A DNA stretch of 64,000 bases from DATHXC01 sp035459965 (GCA_035459965.1 DATHXC010000009.1:62001-126000), one strand, 5' to 3'. Positions 8,004 through 16,466 are shown, counted from the first letter of the stretch. The notes: generated from the letters alone by a model not told the origin. Program-made: numbers and translations.

Positions 8004-8166
8004 AAATCTCGACCATCTCAAAATCATCCTTACGCGCACCACATTCCGGGCAGGTCCAGTTGGGTGGCACGTCTTCCCATTTAGTGCCTGGAGCAATGTC
8101 GTCATCAGGCCAGCCGGTTGCTTCATCGTAAATCCAGCCACAAATAGTACACATCCATGTTTTCAT
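8002..8166 (-). CDS. Rubredoxin
   Basis: 54 residues, too short for many gene callers. The two iron-binding knuckles are visible as CTICGW (CxxC, residues 6-9) and CPECGA (CxxC), with the central GWIYDEATGWPDD, IAPGTKWEDVP and NWTCPEC pattern of type I rubredoxins. It is a small cytoplasmic one-electron carrier with an Fe(Cys)4 centre. It is divergent from thiD-thiE-hemL, an arrangement recalled from other betaproteobacteria. The redox partner is unknown. Confidence 0.96.
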   Translation of the reverse strand: MKTWMCTICGWIYDEATGWPDDDIAPGTKWEDVPPNWTCPECGARKDDFEMVEI

Positions 8167-8339
8167 ACCATCTAACCTTTCAGGTTTTTATAAGTGCAAT
8201 TTAGGCTAAAATACACTATTAAAATTCATGCTTGAATCTGTTAAAGCCCGTCTTTAATCTTTTCATTCTTAACTTTTCAATCTTAAAAAAATTAATTTAG
8301 CGGCGCGCTTAATCAGTCTTCACCCAAGTATACAAAATT

Positions 8340-9179
8340 ATGAACCCAATGCCCCCTGCCGTGATGACTTTTGCCGCAACCGACCCCAGTAGCGGTGCAG
8401 GCCTGCAAGCCGATATCCTGACCCTTGCCAGTATCGGCTGCCACCCGTTATCAGTAGTCACTGCCATTACCGTGCAGGATACTGTAGGTGTGGATAGCGT
8501 CATGGTATTTGATGCTGACTGGGTCAACGAGCAGGCACGTACCATACTCGAAGACATGCAGGTATCTGCCTTCAAAATCGGCATGCTGGGTAGCGTTGAG
8601 AACGTGGCTGTGATTGCTGAGATCATGGCGGACTACCCTGATGTCCCTTTGTTGATAGATCCCATTTTGGCATCTGGTCGCGGTGACGAACTGGCCAATG
8701 AAGAGATGCAGGCCGCCATGATAGACCTGCTGTTTCCACAGGCAACCTTGATCACGCCTAACAGCCTGGAAGCACGCCGCCTGGCATTTGCTGAAAGCGC
8801 TGATGATACGGATGAGTTTGAAAACGTATCGCTGGATGAAACCGCCAAACAATTACTGGAAATGGGCTGTGAATATGTGCTGATTACCGGCACACACGAG
8901 CGCTCCATCGAAGTAGTCAACACCCTCTATGGTGAAAATGGCCTGATTAAGGCATATAACTGGGAGCGCCTGGTAGGCAGTTATCACGGTTCCGGCTGCA
9001 CTCTCACCTCCGCCATCGCCGCTTGCCTCGCCCACGGCCTGAGTATGGAAGAAGCCATCCTCGAAGCCCAGGAATACACGTGGCAAACACTCAAAGGCGC
9101 ATTCCGCCCGGGCATGGGGCAATATATTCCTGACCGCATGTTCTGGGCACGGGACGAAGATGAGAATAAAAAAGGCTGA
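8340..9179 (+). CDS. thiD: Hydroxymethylpyrimidine / phosphomethylpyrimidine kinase
   Basis: 279 residues of the ribokinase-like ThiD family, which phosphorylates HMP twice to HMP-PP for thiamine synthesis. Family marks are TFAATDPSSGAGLQADILT near the N-terminus, LLIDPILASGRGD, LITPNSLEARRL and the ATP-site GSYHGSGCTLTSAIAACLA. No clear Shine-Dalgarno is seen before the ATG at 8340, nor before the alternative ATG at 8349. It is first of a thiD-thiE-hemL run with 23- and 33-nt gaps. Confidence 0.95.
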   Translation: MNPMPPAVMTFAATDPSSGAGLQADILTLASIGCHPLSVVTAITVQDTVGVDSVMVFDADWVNEQARTILEDMQVSAFKIGMLGSVENVAVIAEIMADYPDVPLLIDPILASGRGDELANEEMQAAMIDLLFPQATLITPNSLEARRLAFAESADDTDEFENVSLDETAKQLLEMGCEYVLITGTHERSIEVVNTLYGENGLIKAYNWERLVGSYHGSGCTLTSAIAACLAHGLSMEEAILEAQEYTWQTLKGAFRPGMGQYIPDRMFWARDEDENKKG

Positions 9180-9202
9180 AGCTTTTTGTAGAAAACGCCA
9201 GC

Positions 9203-9838
9203 ATGCTGCTTAAAACTAACAAGTTCAATATCAGCGGGCTCTATGCCGTCACACCGGACTTAGCCAATACCGAACAACTATGCAGCATGGTGCAGGCCGC
9301 CATCACTGGTGGCGCCAGTGTGGTGCAATATCGCAACAAAACTGCTGATGCCAAATTGCGAATCGCACAGGCGCAAGCTTTACTCGAAATATGCCGGGAT
9401 AGCCAGATACCATTAATCATTAATGACCACGTCAAGCTATGCCTGGCGCTGGATGCTGATGGTATACATATAGGCGCCACGGATGGCGATCTAGCTGCTG
9501 TTCGGGAACGCATTGGCGCGGATAAAATACTAGGTGCTTCGTGCTATAACCGTATGGATTTAGCCCTGCATGCGCAGGAACAAGGCGTGGACTATGTCGC
9601 TTTTGGCGCATGCTTTAACTCAGATACCAAGCCCAATGCGCCAAAAGCTGAACTCAGCTTGTTTACTCAGGCACAGACCAATATTAAAGTACCAGTCGTC
9701 GGCATAGGTGGGATCACGCTTGATAATGCACCCAGCCTGATTGCTGCAGGCGCATATTCGATCGCAGTCATTAACGCATTATGGAATACGCCTGATATTG
9801 CCGAGACTGCGCAAAAGTTTTCCAATTTATTTAATTAA
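9203..9838 (+). CDS. thiE: Thiamine-phosphate synthase
   Basis: 211 residues, a TIM-barrel enzyme that couples HMP-PP and thiazole phosphate to thiamine phosphate. Signatures include GLYAVTPD, VVQYRNKTAD, LIINDHVKLCLALDADGIHI, LGASCYNRMD and the phosphate loop VVGIGGITLDNA. With thiD next door and thiSG nearby, most late thiamine steps are in this window; thiC is not. Confidence 0.95.
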   Translation: MLLKTNKFNISGLYAVTPDLANTEQLCSMVQAAITGGASVVQYRNKTADAKLRIAQAQALLEICRDSQIPLIINDHVKLCLALDADGIHIGATDGDLAAVRERIGADKILGASCYNRMDLALHAQEQGVDYVAFGACFNSDTKPNAPKAELSLFTQAQTNIKVPVVGIGGITLDNAPSLIAAGAYSIAVINALWNTPDIAETAQKFSNLFN

Positions 9839-9871
9839 ACGTCCTAAATAAACCTTTAAAGACAAGCCAAA

Positions 9872-11152
9872 ATGACCTCACGCAACCAGACACTATTCGA
9901 AAAATCGCAGAAACTGATTCCTGGCGGGGTAAATTCACCAGTACGTGCATTTCGCTCTGTAGGTGGCACACCGGTGTTTTTCAAGCGGGGGCAGGGAGCA
10001 TGGCTGTGGGACGAAGATGACAAAGCCTATATCGACTATATTGGCTCCTGGGGGCCGATGATACTGGGTCATGCACACCCGGAAGTGATTGCCGCAGTAC
10101 GTGAAGTGGCTGGCAATAGCCTGTCATTCGGGGCACCTACAGCACGCGAACTTGATATGGCAGAACTCGTGACAAAACTAGTGCCCAGCATGGAGCAGAT
10201 ACGACTGGTAAGCTCCGGCACCGAAGCCACCATGAGCGCGATCCGCGTGGCTCGAGGCTACACAGGGCGTAACAAAATCGTTAAATTCGAGGGTTGCTAT
10301 CACGGTCATGCCGATGCACTGCTAGTGAAAGCAGGATCTGGCCTGCTTACTTTTGGTACGCCCAGCTCTGCAGGGGTGCCGCCAGAGGTAGCAGCGCATA
10401 CCCTCACGCTTGCTTACAACAACATCGCAGAATTAGAACAGCTGTTTAATGAAGTTGGCGATGAAATCGCCTGTGTGATTGTAGAGCCCGTCGCGGGCAA
10501 TATGAATTTGATTCCACCGAGCCCGGGCTTTTTGGAAGTCCTACGTACCCAATGCACCAAGCACGGCGCAGTATTGATATTCGATGAAGTGATGACCGGT
10601 TTCCGAGTAGCGCTGGGTGGTGCGCAGGCTTTGTATAACATCAAACCGGATTTGACCACGCTGGGTAAGATCATTGGCGGTGGCCTGCCAGTCGGCGCTT
10701 TCGGTGGCCGTGCTGACATCATGCAGTGTCTGGCGCCAGTCGGCCCGGTCTATCAGGCCGGTACCTTGTCTGGCAACCCGGTGGCCGTGGCTGCAGGTAT
10801 GGCGACACTTGAGCTGATCCAGGCAGATGGCTTCCATGACCGACTTACTGCAAGTACCGAGCAACTGGTGCAAGGCCTGTCTGCTGCCGCCAAGGAAGCT
10901 GGCATAGTATTCAGTGCGCAAGCGGTAGGCGGTATGTTTGGCGTTTATTTCAGTGATAAAGCGCCGACCAGTTTTGCCGAAGTGATGCAATCAGATAAAG
11001 AGGCATTCAACCGCTTTTTCCATGGCATGCTGGATGAAGGTGTTTACTTGGCGCCATCGGCTTTTGAAGCAGGATTTGTTTCGGCTGCGCATAGCGCTGA
11101 TGAGATTGAGGCTACGATCAAGGCTGCGAAAAAAGTGTTTGCAGCAATGTAG
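9872..11152 (+). CDS. hemL: Glutamate-1-semialdehyde 2,1-aminomutase
   Basis: 426 residues, the usual length. A PLP enzyme that converts glutamate-1-semialdehyde to 5-aminolevulinate, the C5 route to haem. The catalytic lysine is Lys266 in TTLGKIIGGGLPVGAFGG. Other signatures are LIPGGVNSPVRAF, the FEGCYHGHAD loop and the aspartate-bearing LIFDEVMTGFRVA. hemE lies further right in the window. It is last in the thiD-thiE-hemL run and converges with a minus-strand receiver gene 20 nt away. Confidence 0.97.
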   Translation: MTSRNQTLFEKSQKLIPGGVNSPVRAFRSVGGTPVFFKRGQGAWLWDEDDKAYIDYIGSWGPMILGHAHPEVIAAVREVAGNSLSFGAPTARELDMAELVTKLVPSMEQIRLVSSGTEATMSAIRVARGYTGRNKIVKFEGCYHGHADALLVKAGSGLLTFGTPSSAGVPPEVAAHTLTLAYNNIAELEQLFNEVGDEIACVIVEPVAGNMNLIPPSPGFLEVLRTQCTKHGAVLIFDEVMTGFRVALGGAQALYNIKPDLTTLGKIIGGGLPVGAFGGRADIMQCLAPVGPVYQAGTLSGNPVAVAAGMATLELIQADGFHDRLTASTEQLVQGLSAAAKEAGIVFSAQAVGGMFGVYFSDKAPTSFAEVMQSDKEAFNRFFHGMLDEGVYLAPSAFEAGFVSAAHSADEIEATIKAAKKVFAAM

Positions 11153-11172
11153 TGCGGCAGTGATGGAGTCGA

Positions 11173-11610
11173 TTACGGGCTATTGTGCTTGTTAATTTTC
11201 TGAGCAGCTACAGCCTCAATTGTTTCTATAGTCAAATCAAAATCCATTGATTTATCGAAAAAATGCTCCACCCCAAGCGCTTTTGCCTGGGTGCGATAAT
11301 AGTTGTATGCGTGATTGGTAAACATGATGCAAACAGGACGAGGGTGCGAAAATCCCTCACTATTGACAGCCTTTAACACTTCAAATCCGTTGCCTTTGGC
11401 CAGCTCTATGTCCACCAGCAACAAATCAAACGGGCGTTCTTCCAGCAAAGCAATGGCATCATCCTGCGTAGTAGCAAAGCCATCAAATTGGATAGCAGGA
11501 TTATCGGAAAGCGTCTCTACAACAGCATCTCGAATGAGCGACGAGTCTTCCACCAGCAAGATTCGCATTGGTGAATTTACATTTATTTCAGTAGCTTGCT
11601 GAGAACACAT
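11173..11610 (-). CDS. Receiver-only response regulator
   Basis: Up to 145 residues, consisting of a CheY-like receiver domain and no output domain. Landmarks are the acidic pair in LLVEDSS, phospho-acceptor Asp67 in LLLVDIEL, Thr in MFTNHAY and a distal lysine in FFDKSMD. A shorter start at 11568 (MRILLVEDSS) is equally possible; neither start has a good Shine-Dalgarno. It opens the island of two-component and stress genes at 11.2-17 kb. Single-domain receivers act as phosphate sinks, kinase partners or protein-interaction switches; which applies here is unknown. Confidence 0.88.
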   Translation of the reverse strand: MCSQQATEINVNSPMRILLVEDSSLIRDAVVETLSDNPAIQFDGFATTQDDAIALLEERPFDLLLVDIELAKGNGFEVLKAVNSEGFSHPRPVCIMFTNHAYNYYRTQAKALGVEHFFDKSMDFDLTIETIEAVAAQKINKHNSP

Positions 11611-11786
11611 AACAATATTTAATGACCATGTAAGAGTTTATTGAGGGCAGGCAAAAAGAGCCCACTGATACATGATAAAAAAATAATTGTGTTGTTACTA
11701 TCGGGAATAGTCCTACATTTTCTTACAAGAAAAATAATTGAGCCTGACTTTTAACTAGCTAGCTTAAATCGCTAATCAGCTAATTT

Positions 11787-12422
11787 TCAGGCGATCAATT
11801 CATTTTTGATGGCGTAATAAGTTAAGTCGGCATTAGTCTTGAGGCTCATTTTCTCAAGGATGCGCGTGCGATAGGTGCTAACTGTTTTGACACTGATATT
11901 AAGCTCATCGCCTATTTCAGTAGCCGACAAGCCGCCAGCCAGTTTGAAAAATACCTGAAACTCACGGTCAGACAAGGTTTCGTGTAACAACTTCTCGGAA
12001 GGATGCGACATTTCACTTGCCATCAACTCCGCCAGCTCTGCTGAAATATAACGACGACCAGCGGATATAGTGCGTATAGCCTTGATGATCTCTTCAGGAT
12101 CGGCATCCTTGGACAGGTAACCTTTACAGCCACTGCGCATCAGATTAAGCGCATATTGCTGCTCGGCATACCCACTCAAAATCAATACCGGCAATTTTGG
12201 CGCCACATGCTTAAGATCATGCAGGGTATCTACACCATTCTTGTCTGGCATGGAAACATCCATAACTATTATATCGTAGGTATTGCTGCGCACCAGTTTC
12301 AGTGCTTCATTGCCGTTGGCCGCTTCACCAGCCACTTCGAGGTCTTTTTCCAGCTCTATCAGGTTACGTAAACCGGTACGTACGATACTGTGGTCATCAA
12401 CCAGTAAGATTTTTTTCTTCAT
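11787..12422 (-). CDS. NarL/LuxR-type response regulator
   Basis: 211 residues. Receiver domain 1-120 with the acidic DD at 9-10 and phospho-acceptor Asp55 (IIVMDVSMPDKNG). A GerE/LuxR helix-turn-helix follows at about 145-205 (LSDREFQVFFKLAGGLSATE, then LNISVKTVSTYRTRILEKM). NarL-family regulators bind short inverted repeats. Several related imperfect inverted repeats occur in the surrounding intergenic regions and are plausible targets. Its likely kinase is the CHASE3 histidine kinase at 14447-15877, which has the HisKA_3 type that pairs with this regulator class. Confidence 0.95.
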   Translation of the reverse strand: MKKKILLVDDHSIVRTGLRNLIELEKDLEVAGEAANGNEALKLVRSNTYDIIVMDVSMPDKNGVDTLHDLKHVAPKLPVLILSGYAEQQYALNLMRSGCKGYLSKDADPEEIIKAIRTISAGRRYISAELAELMASEMSHPSEKLLHETLSDREFQVFFKLAGGLSATEIGDELNISVKTVSTYRTRILEKMSLKTNADLTYYAIKNELIA

Positions 12423-12475
12423 CCAACCATTCCTGACATAAGAAATTAAGAGCCCTAAATAGCCTTTAGCTGATG

Positions 12476-13036
12476 TTACGTGCGCTTGAGCCAGTCCGCA
12501 AGCTCATCAGCATGCTCTTCTTCCGTCGCTAATATACCTTCAAGCAAGCGGCGGGTAGTAGAGTCGCTTTCACCAATATATGTGATCAGCTCGTGATACA
12601 CGTCAATCGCAATACGTTCTGCCACCAGGTTTTCCTTAATCATTTCCTGCAGATCCGTGCAAGGCACATAATCGGCATGGCTACGGCTCACCAAGCTATC
12701 AGGTGCAAAATCAGGATCGCCACCCAGTTGCACAATACGCTCAGCAATCAGGTCGGCATGTGCCTGCTCTTCCTGCGCATGGATATTGAATTCTTCAGCA
12801 ATCGCCTTGGAGTTAAGCCCCGTCGCGGTGTAGTAGTGACGCTTGTAGCGCAGTGAACAGACAATTTCTGTCGCCAATGCTGCATTCAGGTGCTTGATCA
12901 CAATCTCAGAATCAGCACTGTAACCTGCTGTTTGTGCGCCATCCATCACATGCTTGCGCGCACTGTTGCGTATGGCTTGAATATCAATTTTGAATGCTTC
13001 ATCTGCAGTATGCACGGCCTGTAAGGTATTGCTCAT
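12476..13036 (-). CDS. Ferritin-like / bacterioferritin-family protein
   Basis: 186 residues, a four-helix bundle with ferritin-type di-iron ligands. ATEIVCSLRYKRHYYTATG supplies a helix-1 Glu, EEFNIHAQEEQAHADLIAE an ExxH pair, ENLVAERIAIDVYHELI a helix-3 Glu, and ATEEEHADELADWL the second ExxH pair. It resembles bacterioferritin/Dps-like proteins found in stress clusters and probably detoxifies Fe(II) and peroxide. It has an AGGAG Shine-Dalgarno. It is followed 53 nt later by the NarL-type regulator and preceded 3 nt upstream by the YqjE-like gene, so co-transcription is likely. Confidence 0.88.
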   Translation of the reverse strand: MSNTLQAVHTADEAFKIDIQAIRNSARKHVMDGAQTAGYSADSEIVIKHLNAALATEIVCSLRYKRHYYTATGLNSKAIAEEFNIHAQEEQAHADLIAERIVQLGGDPDFAPDSLVSRSHADYVPCTDLQEMIKENLVAERIAIDVYHELITYIGESDSTTRRLLEGILATEEEHADELADWLKRT

Positions 13037-13039
13037 GAT

Positions 13040-13552
13040 CTACTCCTGTTTATTAACGTTGCCGGTTTTAAACTCGGTTTGCGAGCTTGGTTCTTGCTCG
13101 CCCTGTGTACTCTCAGCGTTTACTGCAGGCTCTTCCTCTGCAGGATTTCTTTCATTTAGTGCACCACGCAATACCTGCCAATCACTATGTAACTGGCTGC
13201 GCGAATTTTCCAGGTAAGGTTTTTTGTGCCAGAGACTGCGCAAGTAAATAGCCATGAACAGCACTATCACCAGCGGTATCAGAATGGCGATGCCCAGTAT
13301 CACATCACGCGAAGGGCTTTCCCATGCGATAGCTACTATCCAAGCCGCGCCTATCAGCGCGGAGAACACCAATGCTGTCAAAACTACAATGAAGCCAATC
13401 AGGGTTTTCAGCAGGCGATTCCATTCCTCGCCCATATTGTGGATGAATATTTGTGCTCGCCGCTCTATAAATGACATCAGCTGCACCACAATGAGATGTA
13501 GCCGATGCCCAACAAACTTCATTGCAACAAGCTTTAAAATCGTTCCCCACAT
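13040..13552 (-). CDS. YqjE-like phage-holin superfamily membrane protein
   Basis: 170 residues. Two adjacent transmembrane segments (about 46-72 LIGFIVVLTALVFSALIGAA, and 82-106 GIAILIPLVIVLFMAIYL) are preceded by an amphipathic N-terminal region and followed by a charged, Glu-rich tail. The pattern matches the Phage_holin_3_6/YqjE family, chromosomal proteins usually found beside DUF883 (YqjD/ElaB) genes, as here. The ATG at 13552 has AGGGGA 6 nt upstream. There is no sign of a prophage, so the holin label is structural only. Function unknown; an envelope role is likely. Confidence 0.78.
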   Translation of the reverse strand: MWGTILKLVAMKFVGHRLHLIVVQLMSFIERRAQIFIHNMGEEWNRLLKTLIGFIVVLTALVFSALIGAAWIVAIAWESPSRDVILGIAILIPLVIVLFMAIYLRSLWHKKPYLENSRSQLHSDWQVLRGALNERNPAEEEPAVNAESTQGEQEPSSQTEFKTGNVNKQE

Positions 13553-13597
13553 GCCGACTCCCCTAACCGGTTAGCATTACATAAACGCTAAATTATA

Positions 13598-14038
13598 TTA
13601 GGAATTGTCTGACGACTGATGGTTACCAATCAGGTAGCCCAGCAATGCACCAGCACCCACAGCCACGGCCAATGTCAGCAGTGGTTGTTCATTCAGTACT
13701 TTACGTGAACGTGCCTGGCTCTCTTTAACAGCTACTTCTACTTCATGCTGGATAGTGTCTTTCCATTCGCGGTATTGCTCAGTCAGTTGACCCTTGATTT
13801 CTTCGGCCTTATTTTGCAATGGCTTTTCGGCCAGCAATTCACGCAAACTGGCGATCAAAGCTTCAGCATCTGATTTGGTATCTACTGTTCTTGCTTGAAT
13901 TTTCTTGCCCAGATTTTGCGCGGCATCTTTTGTATCTGCAGTGATATCAGCTACTGCCTCTTTGGCAGTGCCAACCAGATGCTCTGCGTTATCTTTGATT
14001 TGATTGGTGATTTCGTTAGTTTTTGCGGCATTAAACAT
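13598..14038 (-). CDS. DUF883 (YqjD/ElaB-like) membrane-anchored protein
   Basis: 146 residues. A long amphipathic, largely helical region rich in Ala, Lys and Asp (NEITNQIKDNAEHLVGTAKE and following) ends in a C-terminal transmembrane segment (LLTLAVAVGAGALLGYLIGN). This is the architecture of YqjD/ElaB, stationary-phase inner-membrane proteins that bind ribosomes in E. coli. A strong AGGAG Shine-Dalgarno precedes the ATG. It lies upstream of the YqjE-like gene, as in the enterobacterial yqjCDE order. Confidence 0.88.
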   Translation of the reverse strand: MFNAAKTNEITNQIKDNAEHLVGTAKEAVADITADTKDAAQNLGKKIQARTVDTKSDAEALIASLRELLAEKPLQNKAEEIKGQLTEQYREWKDTIQHEVEVAVKESQARSRKVLNEQPLLTLAVAVGAGALLGYLIGNHQSSDNS

Positions 14039-14127
14039 GACATGCTCCTATAAAAATTAAGGTAAAATTGACGATATGAAAAATATTTATTTGGTAGGTG
14101 TTTAGTGTGACTTGCTAGCCATGCTAT

Positions 14128-14292
14128 TTACTTGGCAACCCATACCCCAGCCAGTATGGTGAGTACTGCGACTACCAGGAACACAAAGAACAGGATTTTC
14201 GCGATTCCCGCTGCACTGGCAGCAATGCCCGTGAACCCGAACAACCCTGCAACCAGTGCAATGATAAAGAACACTACTGCATAATGAAGCAT
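14128..14292 (-). CDS. DUF1328 small membrane protein
   Basis: 54 residues: start ATG at 14292 with AGGAG 6 nt upstream, stop at 14128. It is almost entirely hydrophobic with two membrane helices (HYAVVFFIIALVAGLFGF and KILFFVFLVVAVLTILAG) separated by TGIAASAAG. This matches the DUF1328/YtjA family of tiny stress-associated inner-membrane proteins. Function unknown. It is probably in the same transcript as the DUF883 gene 89 nt downstream, or divergently controlled with the kinase gene. Confidence 0.92.
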   Translation of the reverse strand: MLHYAVVFFIIALVAGLFGFTGIAASAAGIAKILFFVFLVVAVLTILAGVWVAK

Positions 14293-14402
14293 GATTAACT
14301 CCTAATAATAAAAGTACAAGGGTAAAGCGACTGTCCTTGATCCATGTTTCACACTTTAGTCGTCTGTACCTTGTCTCTTTAGCAGTGAATGGCTGAATTA
14401 AA

Positions 14403-14420
14403 TGTCAGACACCTCTTACA
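14403..14420. promoter_or_regulatory. Candidate NarL-type operator between DUF1328 and histidine kinase genes
   Basis: TGTCAG, six bases (ACACCT), then CTTACA: an imperfect inverted repeat resembling those at 17133, 16487 and 11700. It lies 26 nt before the kinase ATG and about 110 nt before the divergent DUF1328 start. Binding by the NarL-type regulator is inferred. Confidence 0.35.
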
Positions 14421-14446
14421 CCCTTTATGAATAAGTTGGTAGCTGC

Positions 14447-15877
14447 ATGAAATTGATATTTAAAGTTTTGCTATGGTGGTCTAAAACTATCGACAAACTT
14501 GGTGGCCGCGTAGTGGCCAGCTTGATTGCGGCCATGATATTGACATTAGTTGCGGTGGCATTCACCGATAGCTGGATTGTCGCCATAGGCAAGGAAGACG
14601 CAAAACTCAAAGTGCTGAACGAAAATGCACGTGTAATTGCTACACTCAAAGCCAGCCTGTTTCATGCAGAGAGTGCGCAGCGAGGTTTTCTGGTCACCGA
14701 GCGCCAGGAGTACTTAGGCCCTTTTAATCAAGCATTAGCTGAAGCGCGTGCCAGCATTAAAACCCTGAAAGAGAATTTTAGTGACGAAGTGATTTCCGAA
14801 GTCATCAAAGAAGAGAGTGATTTACTGCAAAACATTGCAGCCAGTGTGGAAGCCAAATCCACTGAAATGGTGATGACGATTCAATTGGCTAAAACCGGTA
14901 ATATTAAAGACGCCATTAAAATTATTAACCTGGATCAAGGATTGATTGAGGCCAGCAAATTTACCGAGCAAACCCAGCACCTTACCAACCTACAGCTTCA
15001 GTTGCTTGGGGAAATCCGTGACAGACGCAATACCTATGCATCACTCTCCAGAGTCTCATTGATAGGGTCGGCCCTTGCGCTATCTTTTCTGGTGATGGTG
15101 GTCATTCGACAATTAACCAATGAAATCGCCAATCGCGACCGTTTAAGTCGTGCGCTGGCAGAAGAACGGCTGACGCTGGAAGCCAGCCTTAAACAGCGCA
15201 CGGACCTCCTTGAAACACTGGCTGTGGATTATCAGTATGACGTAGAGCGTGAGCGCAGAAAACTGGCTCGGGAGCTGCATGATGAGCTCGGTTCTATATT
15301 GACTGCAACTAAGATGGATATTTCCTGGGTAGTACGTACCTTAAAAGAAACTGCGCCACAGATCACTGAAAAACTCCAAAAAACCAGTCGATACATTGAC
15401 CAGGGCATACAATTCAAACGCCGCATTGTTGAAGAACTTCATCCCTCAATGTTATCTACGTTTGGCTTCTGGCCATCCATGAAAGAGCTAGTGGAATCTG
15501 CTGCAGAGCGTAATCAATGGGAACTCGACCTGATACTGCCCGATGAATCAACCCAGCTGAGTGAGGCATTAGGATTGATTGCATATCGCCTGGTGCAGGA
15601 GAGCTTGAATAACGCGACTAAATACTCTAAGGCCAGCAAGGTTTCAGTGAGCATCATGGTTGATCTCAAATACCTGAAACTGGAAATTGAGGACAACGGG
15701 GTTGGCATGGATATGGCAGCGGTGAGTGGTGAAACCCACGGATTAACCGGTATGCGCCACCGCGTGCAAGCTATTGGTGGAAACCTGGAAATCATCAGCC
15801 AGCCGGGCGATGGCGTATTTACACGCGCCATGATTCCACTGGATACTAAAATCAATCCTGGACAAGCAGTCATATAA
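14447..15877 (+). CDS. Sensor histidine kinase with CHASE3 domain
   Basis: 476 residues. Transmembrane segment 1 at about 22-45 (GGRVVASLIAAMILTLVAVA), a periplasmic CHASE3-type helical bundle to about 195 (SLFHAESAQRGFLVTERQEY is the family hallmark), transmembrane segment 2 at about 200-222, then a short coiled coil. The HisKA_3 dimerisation domain has phospho-acceptor His278 in KLARELHDELG. The HATPase_c domain shows an N-box (ESLNNATKYSK), DNGVGMD and GLTGMRHRVQAIGG. HisKA_3 kinases pair with NarL/LuxR regulators, and one lies 2 kb away. A strong terminator follows immediately. Confidence 0.95.
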   Translation: MKLIFKVLLWWSKTIDKLGGRVVASLIAAMILTLVAVAFTDSWIVAIGKEDAKLKVLNENARVIATLKASLFHAESAQRGFLVTERQEYLGPFNQALAEARASIKTLKENFSDEVISEVIKEESDLLQNIAASVEAKSTEMVMTIQLAKTGNIKDAIKIINLDQGLIEASKFTEQTQHLTNLQLQLLGEIRDRRNTYASLSRVSLIGSALALSFLVMVVIRQLTNEIANRDRLSRALAEERLTLEASLKQRTDLLETLAVDYQYDVERERRKLARELHDELGSILTATKMDISWVVRTLKETAPQITEKLQKTSRYIDQGIQFKRRIVEELHPSMLSTFGFWPSMKELVESAAERNQWELDLILPDESTQLSEALGLIAYRLVQESLNNATKYSKASKVSVSIMVDLKYLKLEIEDNGVGMDMAAVSGETHGLTGMRHRVQAIGGNLEIISQPGDGVFTRAMIPLDTKINPGQAVI

Positions 15878-15880
15878 ATC

Positions 15881-15916
15881 AAAAGCCCATTGGAGCTCTA
15901 GTTCCAATGGGCTTTT
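15881..15916. terminator. Strong bidirectional intrinsic terminator
   Basis: AAAAGCCCATTGGA at 15881-15894 pairs perfectly with TCCAATGGGCTTTT at 15903-15916 around an 8-nt loop, with A- and T-runs on either side. It serves the kinase gene and the convergent entericidin-like gene. Confidence 0.92.
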
Positions 15917-15947
15917 GATGATGTCACTTTAAAGCAAGCTAATTAAC

Positions 15948-16085
15948 TTACTTGTTTTTATCTGCAGCATTTTCAAGCTTTTCCCCGCCTTTTTGTATGT
16001 CTTTACCGGCGCCTTCCATGGTATTACAGGCACTTAATACAAACACACTTGCCACCAGAAACGCTGCTGTAATAATTTTGCTCAT
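15948..16085 (-). CDS. Entericidin-like small lipoprotein
   Basis: 45 residues from ATG 16085, with AAGGAG 7 nt upstream. It has a lipoprotein signal ending in a LSAC lipobox (Cys20), then NTMEGAGKDIQKGGEKLENA, the signature of the entericidin A/B family. Entericidins are small membrane lipoproteins of a stationary-phase toxin-antidote-like pair in E. coli; single copies of unknown role are common in proteobacteria. Only one is seen here. Confidence 0.9.
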   Translation of the reverse strand: MSKIITAAFLVASVFVLSACNTMEGAGKDIQKGGEKLENAADKNK

Positions 16086-16126
16086 TTTTTGCTCCTTATT
16101 AATTATTAATAGAAAAATTACTAGGA

Positions 16127-16432
16127 TTAGGCCCGAATCACCGGCGTTTTAAACACATCATCAGAATTATCTGAATCGACGGTAGGCATATTGGATTCAA
16201 ACGTTGATTTGGCACCAGATGCCGACGTATCTTTATGGCCCATCAGGCGATTAGCGCAAGTCTCACTGCTGGCTGAGCCTGCCTGGTTGAACTGTGCCAG
16301 AGGCTTGAAACCCAACACAGAAGCCGTGCCAGCGATGCTAAAAAGGATTAATGATATAGCCGCCACAAAAACCACTGGATGTGTTTTTCGCTTGGCTTGA
16401 GGTTTAGCATTGGGGTATATATATCTCATCAT
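16127..16432 (-). CDS. Small membrane-anchored protein of unknown function
   Basis: 101 residues from ATG 16432. AAGG at 16437-16440 supports this start (or the next ATG at 16429) over the ATG nine codons upstream. A basic N-terminus (KPQAKRKTH) precedes one transmembrane segment at about 20-42 (VVFVAAISLILFSIAGTASV), giving a probable periplasmic tail rich in Ser, Asp and Thr with a single Cys. It lies 41 nt upstream of the entericidin-like gene and is probably co-transcribed. No family recognised. Confidence 0.65.
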   Translation of the reverse strand: MMRYIYPNAKPQAKRKTHPVVFVAAISLILFSIAGTASVLGFKPLAQFNQAGSASSETCANRLMGHKDTSASGAKSTFESNMPTVDSDNSDDVFKTPVIRA

Positions 16433-16443
16433 TTTTCCTTTTT

Positions 16444-16466
16444 GGCATAGGTGTAACACCTATGCC
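16444..16466. repeat. Perfect 10-bp inverted repeat between the EF-hand/BON gene and the next gene
   Basis: GGCATAGGTG at 16444-16453 and CACCTATGCC at 16457-16466, with a 3-nt loop. It follows the EF-hand/BON gene by 37 nt and ends just before the AAGG of the next gene. No U-run follows in the transcribed direction, so it is a weak terminator, an mRNA-stabilising hairpin or a leader structure. Confidence 0.6.

Noticed and set aside
8002..8166. Trp in place of the usual Asp in the rubredoxin GxPDD stretch as an anomaly
   Set aside because: I recall the same GWP pattern in other betaproteobacterial rubredoxins; all iron ligands are intact.
8167..8339. Possible TPP riboswitch upstream of thiD
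   Set aside because: No aptamer core is seen; the region is simply AT-rich between divergent genes.
13040..13552. Phage holin / prophage signal
   Set aside because: The YqjE-like family is chromosomal and sits beside DUF883; no endolysin, integrase or other phage gene is nearby.
15948..16085. Entericidin toxin-antidote pair
   Set aside because: Only one entericidin-like gene is present; the neighbouring 101-residue protein is not an entericidin.
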